Positions 34,043 to 46,571 of a stretch of 64,000 nt of DNA are shown here, piece after piece. Both the position numbers and the translations under genes were made by a program. The notes below the pieces were generated by a model. That model searched no databases. It saw only the letters and a program-made list of their open reading frames with translations, and was not told where the DNA came from. This DNA comes from Spinacia oleracea. Its lineage: Eukaryota; Streptophyta; Magnoliopsida; Caryophyllales; Amaranthaceae. The stretch is from assembly GCF_020520425.1 (NCBI RefSeq), contig NC_079492.1, positions 107,109,157 through 107,173,156 on the forward strand, read 5' to 3'. Each line of letters opens with the position of its first letter. Positions within the stretch are counted from its first letter, which is position 1.

Positions 34043-34516
34043 ATATTTTTTTTTGACAGTAGAAACAAACAAACAAAACAACAGAAAAACACAGACCCAA
34101 AGGCCAAAGAAAAAAACAAACTACAACACACCCCTTCTTGCCATAGAAGCAAGAGAGTGAGCCCTCCTAACATTGTTCCTACTAAATTTAACAATATATA
34201 CATTGTTCATACTTAAAGCAATCTTAATTATATCCCCACAGACTGCAGATATGCCAAAAGGACTATTCGGGAAGTGTCTTAAAGCCGCTACCAACCTAAC
34301 ACTGTCTGTCAGAACATAAACATCCAACCAACCTGCTGAATTCCAACAAGCAAGGCAAGAGCTTCTGCGCCTTTAGAGCACGACTACTTCTCACAGATCC
34401 AACCAAAAAGGCTCAATTATATTGCCTTTGATCAGAACCCCATCCATTTTTATACTAGAGCAACCCTGTAGGGTTCGGGTAGTTTTGCTAGATGCAGGTC
34501 TAATGACTACTAAGAG
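34043..34516 (-). mobile_element. 5'-truncated LINE insertion with RNase H remnant
   Basis: On the minus strand it encodes an RNase H tail: SVRLVAALRHF, then FSRNNVRRAHSLASMARRG (about 34326-34130), the C-terminal part of a plant L1 ORF2. It ends in a poly-A run, seen as T9 at about 34046-34054. An 11-bp duplication AGCAAGTGTAT flanks it (34032-34042 and 34517-34527). The 5' junction contains an inverted copy of flanking DNA. Confidence 0.85.
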
Positions 34517-34527
34517 AGCAAGTGTAT

Positions 34528-35866
34528 TTTATTTTTGTAGTTTCTCTCTTAGTAGTCGTTAGACCTACACCTAGCAGCAATAGATGCACATAAGCTATCT
34601 GCCTGGATTCAACAGAAACGCAAAACAGAAAAATCCCCCCAAATGTGAAGCAGCAACAACAGATGCAACAGATGAAACAGAAGCAATCTGTCTGCAACCA
34701 ACAGGAAAGCAAAACAGAAGAACACCTAAGAAACTAGGCTAGCAAGCAGATCGAGTAAACAAACAACATCCAACCAAAAAAAACTACAAAGCATCAGAAG
34801 GGAAGCATCATGAGTTGTTGCTGTTGTTTGTTGGTTTCAAATGATAGACTCGAGTTCACAATATTATGTTTCAGACTTGACATGGCAGCATGTCAGATTC
34901 AGCCATTCCGCAAGTGTGGAACTCTATCCATGCGAATTGTATGGCGAAACACGGTGGATTTTGCTCCAAGGAAAAGCTTTTTAGACCAGGTTTTCACAAG
35001 TCAAATGTTGACCCATTGATTCCCAGCTATTACTTTATACTTTCCACATAGTATTTGTAGTTCTTTACTCTATAGATTGCAACAGATTAGATGAAACTTA
35101 AACCAGGAAATCTGGTTGATACGTGTGAATGCCGAAAAACGATGTTGCAAAAACTAAAATTTCCTTAAATTTTTCTCCCGGTGATTTCTGTTATATGCCA
35201 ACAATTAAAGGAACCTTGCTCAGAATTTGTCAAAGCTATAACACTCAAAATTGTGTTATACGTCATCAACATGCTTATTCTTGCTGATTGATAATGAAAA
35301 TCCTCAATGAAAAGCTTCAATCATCTATCATGCCTAATGAAAAGCTTCAATCATCTATGATGCCTAATGAAAAGCTATCACCAGTGTAGTATCACTATAT
35401 GTATAATCTGTTCATTTCATTTCAGGTATTACTCTCTCTAGTCTCTTTCCTTTTTTGTTATGACAATGAGCTTTTCTTGATGTTTTGCGGTTGAATGCAA
35501 TATTTTATGTACCATGGACATATCATCAATCGTTCTTTATCTTAATGGTTTGACATCACGTAATACAGATGGATTATGGAGGTATATGAGCACAACCAGT
35601 ATATTAATTGTTCTCTCAAGGAAAAGGGTCTGGACATGTTTCATTTAACTCCTGTGTAGAAGCTCCTTGTTCCGAAGTTTGAGATGTAAATTGAGAGGCA
35701 ACAACAGGTTTAAAAATTAGAGAGGGTGTCTGCCTATGTAAAGAACCGATAGTTAGATAATTTAGGATCCGTAGAAACATCTGGATGCAGGAATGTAAAG
35801 CTGAGCTTAGGGTAACGGGTTTTTATCTCAATATTATGCTGAGAAGGAAGCCGAAAAAGCTTTGGT
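34528..35866. other. Non-coding CACTA-1 sequence
   Basis: No supportable gene. Near 35305-35380 a short phrase (AAAGCTTCAATCATCTATSA-like) is repeated in tandem two to three times. Confidence 0.5.
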
Positions 35867-38199
35867 TTACTGGATTGAAACATAGCTAAATAAAAAAGAA
35901 AAAGTATAAGGAATAGAACTGACCATCGGTATTGCTGATTCTGCACCATGTAAAAGGTCCGATGACACATTTCCTTTACGTACTTCCTTCAAAACTTGTC
36001 CAAAGTACGAAGCAATCATCTTAAATGTCTTTGTTGTTTCATCAAACTTGTTGTCCAGCACTTGATTGTGTTGTGCAAGGTCTTCATTTGGCTTCTTTAC
36101 AACTGATAATTCAACTTTTAAGTTCTCCATTTCAATATCACTATCGTGAAGATAGCCAGACCCTTCTTTCCTCAACAAACCTTCCACTCCAAAGATGTCA
36201 CTTTGCTTCATTCCAAAGCCATAATTTAGAGGACATTTAGGTACTTCACCTCTGTACATTAGCTCATTAAAGACCTCATTCTCAATTTCGATCATAGACT
36301 TGGAAGTAGAGGAACTCGCAAGGTTCTCTTGGACTTTATTGTTTGCATCCTCCTGGTACATAATAAGAAATAATGTGACTGACTGCCCACAAGTTCCTTT
36401 CATTAAATGATAAAATGATAAAAGAGAAGTACTCATATCAACCACATTAGCACTTATCCTAAACAATCACTTAAATCAATTAAGGAGACATCAACGTAAT
36501 GTGACTGACTGCCCACAAGTTCCTTTCGTTTGTTTAATCCGTGTCATTGTAAATATTTGTACAAACTTCAAAGCGTGAAAATTACATTTACATCTCAGTT
36601 TCTGCAATATCAATACGATACATCAGTATGACAAGGAATTCTAATCACTTGACACACTAATATCAGTAAACTACTGACCACCAATAATCAGAGACCCAAA
36701 CTGCAAGTGCAGGTGGAAGAAGTTTGAACAGAATAAGAAAAACATTTTCTAGAAAATTCCGAGTGTTTTAAGTTCAATGTACAATTTTGTATCAGATTTA
36801 AGACCAAGGAAAACAGTTTCTTTCACCAAGGAATTTTCTCAACCTGAAAACAGTTCCAGAAAAAGCCTCAGCCTGAAGAATTTTCTCAACCTCAAAGTTT
36901 CAGCATTATCTCATAATTCATCACATAGTAGTATATCTAGGTAATTTAATCTAAATGTTCCATTCACCCCATAAAATCCCAACAATTTAAATCAATTATC
37001 TGCGCATTATTAAACATAAGTTTTAGATGACAAAAATATGAATTATTGAATGAATTCAACGCAATGGATACCATAAATTGACGAGATATTGTGCCCTCTT
37101 TAAAGCTTCCATCTTCTTTGGCATAAACTGATTTGTAAAATGTCAATTCGCTATACTCTCCATTCTTCTCTTTCTGCAATATTTGGAAAAAAAAATCAAC
37201 CTATGGAGTAGAGGCTGATTAGAGCATATATTTCTATGTGAAAATATTCCTGTTTTAAGTTCCTATCTGATTAGCACCTATAGCAACTGAAATGCAACAA
37301 ATCAAATAATGTAAAAAATCACACAAGATCCTCTCTTCGATTAGCAAAGCTTGTAGCACCACTGTTGTGAATATGACCTTGTACTGCTCGTGCATCTTTT
37401 CCAAGTTGAGATAATTTCTAAGTTCATAAATCAATGTTATCATGAATCGGAGATAAAAAAAAGTAGCTTACTCAAATCAGGATCTGTTGGGGTTACATAC
37501 CGTGCCCTTTAGTGAAAGCCAATAATCGACCAAATCATTCCAACTCTTGGGTGATATTCCATCAGGAAGACTATCATAATTTTGATCTAGAGTTTTATTC
37601 ACTGGATCAAAGTACTGCTTCTTCAATATATACCTATGATTCATCCATGATTTACCAGTACGCCTCACAATTGCCTTGTTAACTACCAGCCCACCAGGTA
37701 TCACAAAATGTTCCTTCAAAGAAAAAGACAAAATTAAGTTACATCACATGTTACATCACATCATCGGGATAGACACAATATATAAGTGCACATCGTCGAA
37801 CTATCTATTTCAGTATTACCTTTCACTAACTACATTTTCAATTTAATTATTAACAAGTCATGTATATAGTGGCTTGTTTCAGCACCAGGTAAAGCTCAGA
37901 CGCTTAGTGTAGGATGATGTGATGTAACATGTTTATGATTTTAGTGGTAGTTGGGACATGTAATATAGATATTTAGAGAAAGTATTGCTACTTCAAATTC
38001 CAACATAATCATTCTAAGACCAAGGATCATATAGAGATTTGAACTAGTTGCTACTTAACAGTGGGAGTGAGCCCAAACCGGACCAGAACTGAATTTGGAC
38101 CTGAACCGGGCAAGTGAAGGATTTAGGGAAAGGAAAATAACAAGTCGGCACATGTTACGACACTCACGACTTATGAGTTTATGTTATTTAAAAAAGGTA

Positions 38200-38410
38200 A
38201 AATGCTTCACACCTTCCTAAAGTTGTCGAAGGACCATCTACAGATTGCTCCAATGAAGTTCCAGTTTGATCAGGTGGTGCAGTTGGCTAGTAAGACAGGC
38301 AGGAAGATGTCTACTGTTGCTAGGCTTTAAACACTACTTTTTGCTGAGACTGTTTATGGTGTGTGGATTCAGAGGAATGCTGCTATCTTTAATGTTGTTT
38401 CCTGGTTTTG
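38200..38410 (+). pseudogene. Short LINE ORF2 fragment inside CACTA-1
   Basis: On the plus strand the frame reads KDHLQIAPMKFQFDQVVQLA and then LLFAETVYGVWIQRNAAIFN (about 38338-38397). The latter is the conserved segment after the zinc-binding domain in plant L1 ORF2. One stop interrupts it. It could be a separate LINE scrap or sequence carried in an intron of the CACTA gene. No target duplication was identified. Confidence 0.6.
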
Positions 38411-39275
38411 ATTTCTCTCTTTTCATACCGGACAAGTTAAAATTCTGTACCTCTACCTGTCCTTTCATCTTCCTAGTGCTCCCATTTTTTAAAAAACAAA
38501 AGTAATAGTTTAGCTCTTCTCCTCTATAATTTAGAATAACATTCAAGGCAGAGCCGCACAGGTGAATAACAAATTCTCTAACAATTTTTTTGGACCTCCT
38601 CCCTCAACTTTGTTGAATCAAAATCCAGCAATCTTAGTCAGTTTGTCACAAGTAATTCAATAATCTTAGCATGGAACAAGATCCATATAATTGTGTTTTC
38701 CAATGATCGTATTGTGGTTATAACTATAAGCTACTTGACAGTGGAGAACCAGAGAGGAGGTGATCTGCCTATGATGATATATTCATATGTTAGCCCTTGC
38801 ATCAGCATGAATAACGACCATAAGAAATTCAGTATCTCATGAACAAACAAAAAGTCAAAAAGCAATGCATGCCCAATACAATGCAAAGCTTCTTAAAATA
38901 ATATTCAAATAGCCGACACTATACTTAGTTATAAAAGATAACTAAGGAATTCAAGAAGTGACATAATAAATGCAGTACACTTGGGACATGGGAGAGAACA
39001 TTAAACAGTAAACCAACTGAAATGAACCACTACCAACCTTTGCAAGATCACAAAGTTCACAATAAAAAAAATATGGTAGGAGCCAACCTGCAGTAATAAT
39101 TCATGACCAATATCGACTTCCACAACACAAACTATTCTTCTTAACTGACATAAATTTTCAGAAAGGGACATGAAAGAACAAAATATATGTGCACTTTAAA
39201 ACAAATGCAAAAATAATAACAGCAATTACTTGTGAAAGTTAAGGAAATGTTGTACAAAATATGCTCAAGAACAAC

Positions 39276-39460
39276 AACAGTATGTGTAGACCTATTTAGC
39301 TTAGGTGTCTCAGTGTGTCTCACTGATGAACAAGGATTCAGACCCGGTCAGTGATCTCAGTGTGTGCAGACCTGTTTAGCTTAGGTGTCTCACTAATGAA
39401 CAAGGATTCAGACCTGGTCAGTGATCTAAGTGTGTGCAGACCTGTTTAGCTTAGGTGTCT
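39276..39460. repeat. Tandem repeat, about 2.5 copies of a 65-85 bp unit
   Basis: The phrase CAGACCTGTTTAGCTTAGGTGTCT recurs in short form three times (CAGACCTGTTTAGCTTAG at about 39370 and 39436, a variant at about 39289), with AACAAGGATTCAGACC and GGTCAGTGATCT between. It lies in an intron-like stretch of CACTA-1. Confidence 0.8.
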
Positions 39461-41054
39461 TATTTAAGGTCCGAACCTTATTTGCCTCCAATTAATTTCT
39501 GAGCTACAAGAGCATCACATGCTTATACTTACCGTGCATAGTTATATGTAAAAATATAAGCTCATTGGTTGATAGATGCGCAACTAGTTGATAATGAATA
39601 AAAAGGGTTAAGAACGATAATCTACATACCTGAACCATTGTAACAATATTAGATCTTAACTTCTTGTTCACATCACGCCAGGTTTTTTCTCCCACTGAAC
39701 ACAATGAATATTTTTTTTGCAATATCACCGAGGAAACTCACAAGGATGGAACCACCTTTTCGAATAGGTTGGCAGAATTCATTGAGCTTGACATAGTATC
39801 TGAATCCTTTTTCATCAGTCCAAACGTCCCGAGGCTGGACTGAACCCTTCACCAGATGGCGTTTTCAATTAGCATCTGCCAGAATTAAAGATATAGAGTT
39901 ACTTGTAATAATTAAAAAAACAACTCGATTACACAGAATCACCAATATAAAAAAAACAGGTGCATCTTTTATGTAGAGATATGTTTTTACCTATAGCTAT
40001 AACTTCTTCCTTCTCATCAAAATTCACTCGTTTCGGCCAATTTGCAACTATAATCCGGCGTCGAGGTTTTGATGGTTTCACACTAGTCTCTCTCCCATCT
40101 CCTTCATTCAATTCTTCTTCACTCTCAGAAACTGATTCGTCTGGTTCATCAGAACTGTAATTTGTCATAATATCTGTCTCAACATGAATGGATGGAGTAG
40201 ATCGCTCAACATGAATGGATGGAGTAGATCGCTCCATAGGAGGTGTATAACATCCATGTATGTTGGAGGCCTCTGAACAGAAACCCGATCACCATATCCA
40301 TTTTTATTCCGTGTCATGGAGTCTGATGGTGATGGTGTAGGAGGAGGTCGTGACAACACATTTTTTTTTAATCCCATGGGTGGAACAAATGATTTTTTCT
40401 CTGAATATGGTTTGGCACCTGTGAAAGAAGACAAAATTGGCTGTTGTACAGCTTTGTGAGGCAGACTTGTAGGTTTGACAGAATTTTGTGAAACTTTCTG
40501 AGGTTGATGGGTAGCTTTATGAGGCTGTTGGGTAGCGTTATGAGGCTTGGCATGTTGTGCTTCTTTTTCTGTTGTTATTTGAATGAGATTTGGAAATAAA
40601 GGGTCACGCGACCATCTACTTTCAGCCGCTTTTTCCTGTGGTTGTGATGCTCCTGTAAGAGTGGATGAAATTGAGTGTTGCGATGGTTTAGAGGATGGTT
40701 GTGATAGGGTAAAAGATGGTTTTGATGATGTTTGAAGTTGGGGCTTTGATGGCATGGAAGTAGATTGAGGCATGGATGATTTGGAGCAACCATGGACGAA
40801 GATGGTGTAGAAGACGTAGGCTTTTTAACAGTTGTTGACTGCTTGATGGGTTCTGATATATATCCAAATGGTTGTGATACTCCAAGTGTTGGAGGGCAGA
40901 ATGGTCCCCATTTTTGGGTGGATTCGTTAGAAGATTTGGCTGACTTTGGTGAAGCAAGGCTCGAGTCTTCACTGGTGGTGGCTATGCAGGTTCTTTTACT
41001 CCTGTAACTCATTTGTTCAGTTCCTGTTGAGCAAGTAAGAAACGCAATTAGCAT

Positions 41055-43019
41055 GGAATAACCAATAGGATTCTAATAAAATCATACATAAAATTAAAGA
41101 AATTGTTGGGAAGAAAACTACAATACACAAGTTCTTTGCCTAGAGAATCATAAATTGACAGTAAGGAAAGAAAAACAAGTATTTAGCGGTGATAAGTGCA
41201 TAAGATTTATATTTTATTTGTTAAGTTCTGAATCTCTACCGACAAGCTTCTACCTCTCTCCTTACCCTATAATCCTACACCCCGAAAAGGAGGGGAAAAA
41301 GTATGTCTTGAAACCTCATTCTACGAATTATCTATCCAGTAGAGTGCTCGGGTTAAATCATAGGAAACATAAAACATTATGAGAATACGAAATTATTCTA
41401 AGGTCTCTATGAGAAGTGTTGAAACAGGTTTTCAAGCGCTATCTGATTTTGAGAAATTTTGCCGTTTTCTCAAGAACTATCAGTTCGCATGATTTCAAGC
41501 TATTTTAGAACAAAAGGGACATGACCATTTAAAGGCATGCCAAATTTCATGCAAGGTGAATAGGTGACAACTAAGTTTCTTAGTCCGCCGGACAACCTGG
41601 TTTCTAGTATGATGAAAACACGTGATCAGATGGGGTCAAGATCTTTAACATCCAGATACATGGTGATCTGAGGTGACAGCCAAGTTTCTTAGTCAGCTAG
41701 ATAACCTGGCCTCTAATTTGATGAAAATAAATTATCAGATGGTGTCAAGATCTTTTCACATCTAGATCTAGGCATAGTGATCTTGAGCGTTATTTCTTTG
41801 TTCTGTGGCTTCTGCCAAGTTATTTATTTCGAGGGTTAGCCTTCTAATTTCTAAATAATCTGAAAAAGAGTCATTTCAAAGGCAAGTATTTATTAGTTTA
41901 AAATAGATGTTGCAGAGAAGTCAATTAGCTAGTTTAGCAAGAAACTCTCTAGAGGTAAGACTCTCAAAACAAAGAAGCTCAAGAAATAGCAAAGAAATAA
42001 CTAGATGAACCTTTTTTTTATAAAGAATATGAATAGCAGAAACAGAACTAAAACCAGAGGACAAGTTGTCCGCACAAGCAGCATAGTAAGAGAATCAGAT
42101 ACAAATTAGCCCAGTTCCATTGAATTTTCCACTGAGTAACTGTCAAAAGCACCCTCCATTTTAGACAGTTAGCCTACAAGATGTTACACAAGTTATTCTA
42201 TCCCAAAGGATCATGCAAATTAAGAGCTGCCAGACGATTCACAAGAAAGCATAATAATTAATGTAGATGCAAATCAACTATCTCACTATCTTCTTCTTGA
42301 TAATCCTATACCTCATATTTCCATATGTACACATCAATCAAACAGTTCAACTAAGACAGATTATAGCAAGAGGCAATCAAATAAATAAAAAGAAAGGAAG
42401 TGAGCAAGTGAGTGAGTGAGTGAGTGAGTGAGTGAGTGAGTGAGTGTGTGAGTGCTCATGTGATCTAGCTTTCAATTCCCACATATTTCATTTTAGTTGC
42501 AGCATAGATATACAGCTGAAAATAAAAGTAACTTAGGGTCGTCGGTCAAGGATGCTTAGTTAGGATGGGAATGGTCAATGAAAATAACATGTGTCCTACG
42601 CCGTAGTAATTCCTTGCTGAAAAGGTATAAAACTTCGCAGAATTGTCAACAAGTCTGTCATACACAAGTAAAGAATAATGGTTAGACCAAGAATTAGGAG
42701 ACAATACAAATTTTGAATGCTACGTAGTCATCTAATTCAGAACTCGCCTTTCTCCAACACTTCTTACTCTAGTCCAGTTTGAAATCATCAAGTATAACTA
42801 CCACAAGCATATCAACCGCAACAAAAAAAATATAATACTCATTTTACAAGGCACAAGAGAAAATAAATGATATTATTAAAAACAATGCAATATACATCTT
42901 AGGGAAAGATCACATAGCTCGTAATTACTAGATTGAAAATAAAAGAAAATAATCAATAGATGGAATCAATAGGATACAAATACAAATCCAAAGAGAAACA
43001 ACAACGAAAATAAACATGA
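41055..43019. other. Stretch between the two CACTA-1 genes, with tandem repeats
   Basis: No gene seen. A 110-bp unit occurs twice in tandem at 41562-41781 (GGTGACAACTAAGTTTCTTA, then GGTGACAGCCAAGTTTCTTA). A tetranucleotide run (GTGA)n lies at 42399-42454. Confidence 0.7.
42399..42454. repeat. (GTGA)n microsatellite
   Basis: About twelve GTGA units with minor interruptions (GTGAGCAA, GTGTGTGA). Confidence 0.92.
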
Positions 43020-46000
43020 TCAATCAACCCCACCCTCTCCCTCTACTTCTATTGGTACAGAATCACCTAAATCAAACAAGTCTCTAGGCTTATTCTTAAC
43101 AACATGCAACCATCCTTTTTGTATCTCATCTTCGATGTAAAAAACTTGTTTTGCTTGAGATGAGAATATAGATGGATCATCTTGCAACAATCGTCCAATA
43201 TGCATCAATTTAGAGAAATTGACACATACGTCGCCATTTGGATATGTCCTTACACCCCAATGAATGTCTACCCAATCACAACGAAACAATACAACTTTGT
43301 AAGCTCCATAGTAATTTAATTCATAGATATCCGTCACTTTTCCATAATATGCCTCTCCATCCGCTTCAACCAGAATTCCAGAATTTTGTGTCAAAACACG
43401 ACAATCACGATCCGTGAAGGAATTTAAATCCATTGATGACGAATCCTTTTAATTTTCTACCATAACAATACAAACCACCCGCCAAAGCTTTTCTTAGTTT
43501 CTCATCTTCGGTGGTTGCATCTATGCAATGTACCTACGATGATACATCATAAAATCAAATACATTGTTTTTTTCAAAACAAAATGAAGTATTTATTCACA
43601 TTAAAAGAACTTATTTAAAAAGTAACCTTATTTTGCAACCACCCTCCGAATTCATTGATGATCCAGTTACTTTCATCACTCTCCGTGAAGGAACTTTGTA
43701 AGTTCATTTGACGCTTCTCGGTTAAAAATTCACTTCATGGAAAAAGAAAAAACTTAGAGTGATCTATTATAACAATTAATAATTCAAAGGAAAACTAACA
43801 TAATACTTACTCCATATCCCCTTTGATCGCATCAGAGTGAAGTAAAACGTAGCGATGAGCTTGTTTTAAGCTTTTATCGTCAAGGCGAATGCTAACCTCC
43901 TTCCCAACAACTCGACCACCAGAGTTAAACAAGTAATCATTGGAATTTGAAATCTCATCATCCATCCTTGTAGGTATGTTAAAGATGGTCTTAACACCTT
44001 CAAGATATCTCTAACAAAACCTAATTGTCTCCTCTAAAAGGAAGCCTTCCGCAATAGATCCTTCTGGTTGGGCTTTATTGGTTACATGTGATTTCAAATG
44101 GGACAAGTACCTTTCAAATAAAATATTTCTACTTACAATATAATAAATGTCAAATATTTAAGAAAATATTATAATTAAGATATGTAAGATATAAACCTTT
44201 CAATGGGATACATCCATCTGTATTGCACTGGTCCACCAAGTTTAACCTCCTCCACTAAGTGAATCAACAAATGGACCATGATTGTGAAAAATGAAGGCAA
44301 GAACTCTATTTCCAACTGACAAAGAGTTAAAATAATTTCATCTTGAAGACCATCTAAATCATCTGGATCAATAGTATTAGAGCACAACTTCTTGAAAAAG
44401 GAAGACAATCTAGCCAACAAGTCAATCACTTTTGTAGCATTAGAAGCTCTTAAGGCAATAGGAAGGATATCTTGCATTAGAACATGGTTGTCATGACTTT
44501 TGAGGTTAATCAACTTCCTTTGCTTCATATTCACACAACTCGAGAGATTGGATCCATATCCATCCGGAACTTTAAGTTTCTGCAAAACATTTAAGAACCT
44601 CTCTTTCTCCTCCGTAGACATAGAATAAGAAGCTGGAGGCATGTATTCACTTCCATTAGGATTGGTACTAAGCCAAAGGTGAGGCTTTATTCTCCATTTT
44701 TCAAGAGCTTTTCGATCATCCTTACTATCTCTACTTTTATCCATACTAAGAAGAGTTCCCAAAATATTCTCAGACACATTTTTCTCGATGTGCATAACGT
44801 CTAAATTATGCCTTAGAAGATTATGCTCCCAATACACCAAATCAAATAGTATGCTTCTCTTTATACCAAAAGCACTTTCATCTTGGACATCATTGTTATC
44901 ATTATCTCCTCTTTGTCTCTTTTTCGGTGGTGCTTTCGACTTTCCATAAACATACTCGACCTTTTCCTGTTCACTGAATATATCAGTCCCGCTAGGACGA
45001 GATGGGGCTTTACCCCACTCATTAGTTCCAAACTTCTCACAAAACTTGTTACCCTGAGATCGATATGGGTGATTTGCGAGTAACCATTTTCTATAGCTAC
45101 AATAACAAATCTTGTTCCCAAATCTATTAGAAGGGGTTGAATCTACGCATATAGGACATGCATTGTAACCTTTTGTGCTCAAACCAGAGAGCATTGCATA
45201 GCCAGGAAAGTCATTAATAGTCCAAAGCAAAGCCGCGCGCAAGTTAAATTTCTTTCCGTCAAAAGCATCAAAAGCTTCAACCCCAGTCCACAACAATTTC
45301 AATTCATGCACTAACGGCTGCAAATACACATCAATATCATTTCCAGGACTTGCTTTTCCGAGAATAAGTGTGGATAAAATAAAAGAAGATGGTTTCATAC
45401 TTAACCAGGGTGGAAGATTATAAGGAATCAAGATCACTGGCCACGTACTATAAGTGGTGTTCATTAAACGATAAGGATTAAACCCATCACTTGCAAGACC
45501 GAATCGAACACTACAAGGATCTAATGCAAAATCTCTATGACGCTCATTAAATGCCTTCCACGCTAAGGCATCTGAAGGATGCCTTAAAATCTTCTTATCA
45601 TCTTCACCCAATCAATGTGTATCATGCCATCTCATATCTTCTAATGTTTCTAATGACATGTAGATTCTTTTTAGCCTCGGGATAAGAGGAAAATATCGCA
45701 TTACCTTAGCTGTCACACCTTTCTTACAAGTATCCGTACCTTGATCACTTATAATGTCCCCCTTACCCTTAGTTTTCATCCACCTCGATGTACCACAAAC
45801 ATGACACTTGTCTTTCTCTAAAAATTCACCCCAATACAACATACAATTATTCGGACAAGCATCAATCTTTTCATACCCAAGTCCCAAGTCTTTTATCATT
45901 TTCTTACTATAATAAAAAGATGAGGGAAAATCAAGTATTTGTGGAAATGCATCTAGAATTAGCTTCAACAACATATTGAAAGATTCAATGGAACAATGAT

Positions 46001-46571
46001 TCATACACTTCAAGTGAAACAAGTGTAAGAGAAAAGATAACTTTGAAAAATTGGTACACCCTTCATATAATTTTTCCTCAGACGCTTCAAGTAACTTCTT
46101 ATACTTCACCTCTTCTTCTCTTGTAGAATCATCATATTCATCATCAGTTTCATAGTTCACTGGCTCCTCAATCCACTCATCATCCTCTCGTGCTTCAAAA
46201 GTTGGGCAATTGGGAGACGTATTAACACTAAAAGCTGATCTTAATAGTCCTCCCATATTATCTCGACCAACAAACCCACTTTCATTATTTAGGGATCCTT
46301 CACTAGTACTCCCTCCATCACTACCAATCATACCATGAATCATACCCCCTTTACCATGAAAGATCCATTTCTTATACGACTTATAAAACCCCTTAAACAA
46401 AATATGTCCCTCTACTGTATTTACCGGGAACCACTTCTCCACCTTACAATTCTTACATGGGCATCTAATTTTTCCATTCACTAGATCATGCTTGGAAAAC
46501 TCCATGAATCTCATACAACCCTCGACATAATTAGGGTGGCCAGTGGGTAGATCGATCCAACTCGTATCCAT
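43020..46571 (-). pseudogene. CACTA-1 transposase gene, TNP2 family, multi-exon and broken
   Basis: Exon 1 (46571-44197) starts with a transposase-associated domain (WIDLPTGHPNYVEGCMRFM, CPCKNCK), then the TNP2 domain: CPNNCMLYWGE, KDKCHVCGTSRW, RHPSDALAWKAFNERH, RFGLASDGFNPY, GYNACPICVD. A DUF4218-like part follows (HLVEEVKLGGPVQYRWMYPIER). An 86-bp GT-AG intron (44196-44111) leads to exon 2 (44110-43811; YLSHLKSHV), then an exon at 43732-43627, then a DUF4216-like exon (about 43433-43020; TQNSGILVEADGEAYYGKV). These splice sites rejoin the frame. Three lesions break it: TGA at 45614-45612, TAG at 44013-44011 and a one-base shift near 43417. In an intact family member the enzyme cuts the element ends; domain order and spacing are otherwise as expected. 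Confidence 0.92.

Larger units (their letters stand above)
35867..41054 (-). pseudogene. Second CACTA-1 gene (tnpA / Transposase_24-like), multi-exon and broken
   Basis: Several minus-strand frames fall in order. First, a Ser/Pro/Gln-rich low-complexity N-terminus (41054-40165, with a frame change near 40760). Next, an acidic stretch (SSDEPDESVSESEEELNEGD, about 40155-40095) followed by a basic one (KPSKPRRRIIVANWPKRVNF). Then DVWTDEKGFRYYVKLNEFC (about 39835-39780) and WRDVNKKLRSNIV. Then GKSWMNHRYILKKQYFD and SPKSWNDLVDYWLS (37731-37477), and small exons at 37443-37255 and 37179-36964. Last, an exon rich in Glu/Lys with coiled-coil character (36466-35867). Position downstream of TNP2 and overall layout fit the second gene of plant CACTA elements, whose product binds subterminal repeats. 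An eight-A run at about 39711-39718 shifts the frame, and a 27-bp tandem duplication lies at about 40177-40232. Exon borders are only approximate. Confidence 0.6.
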
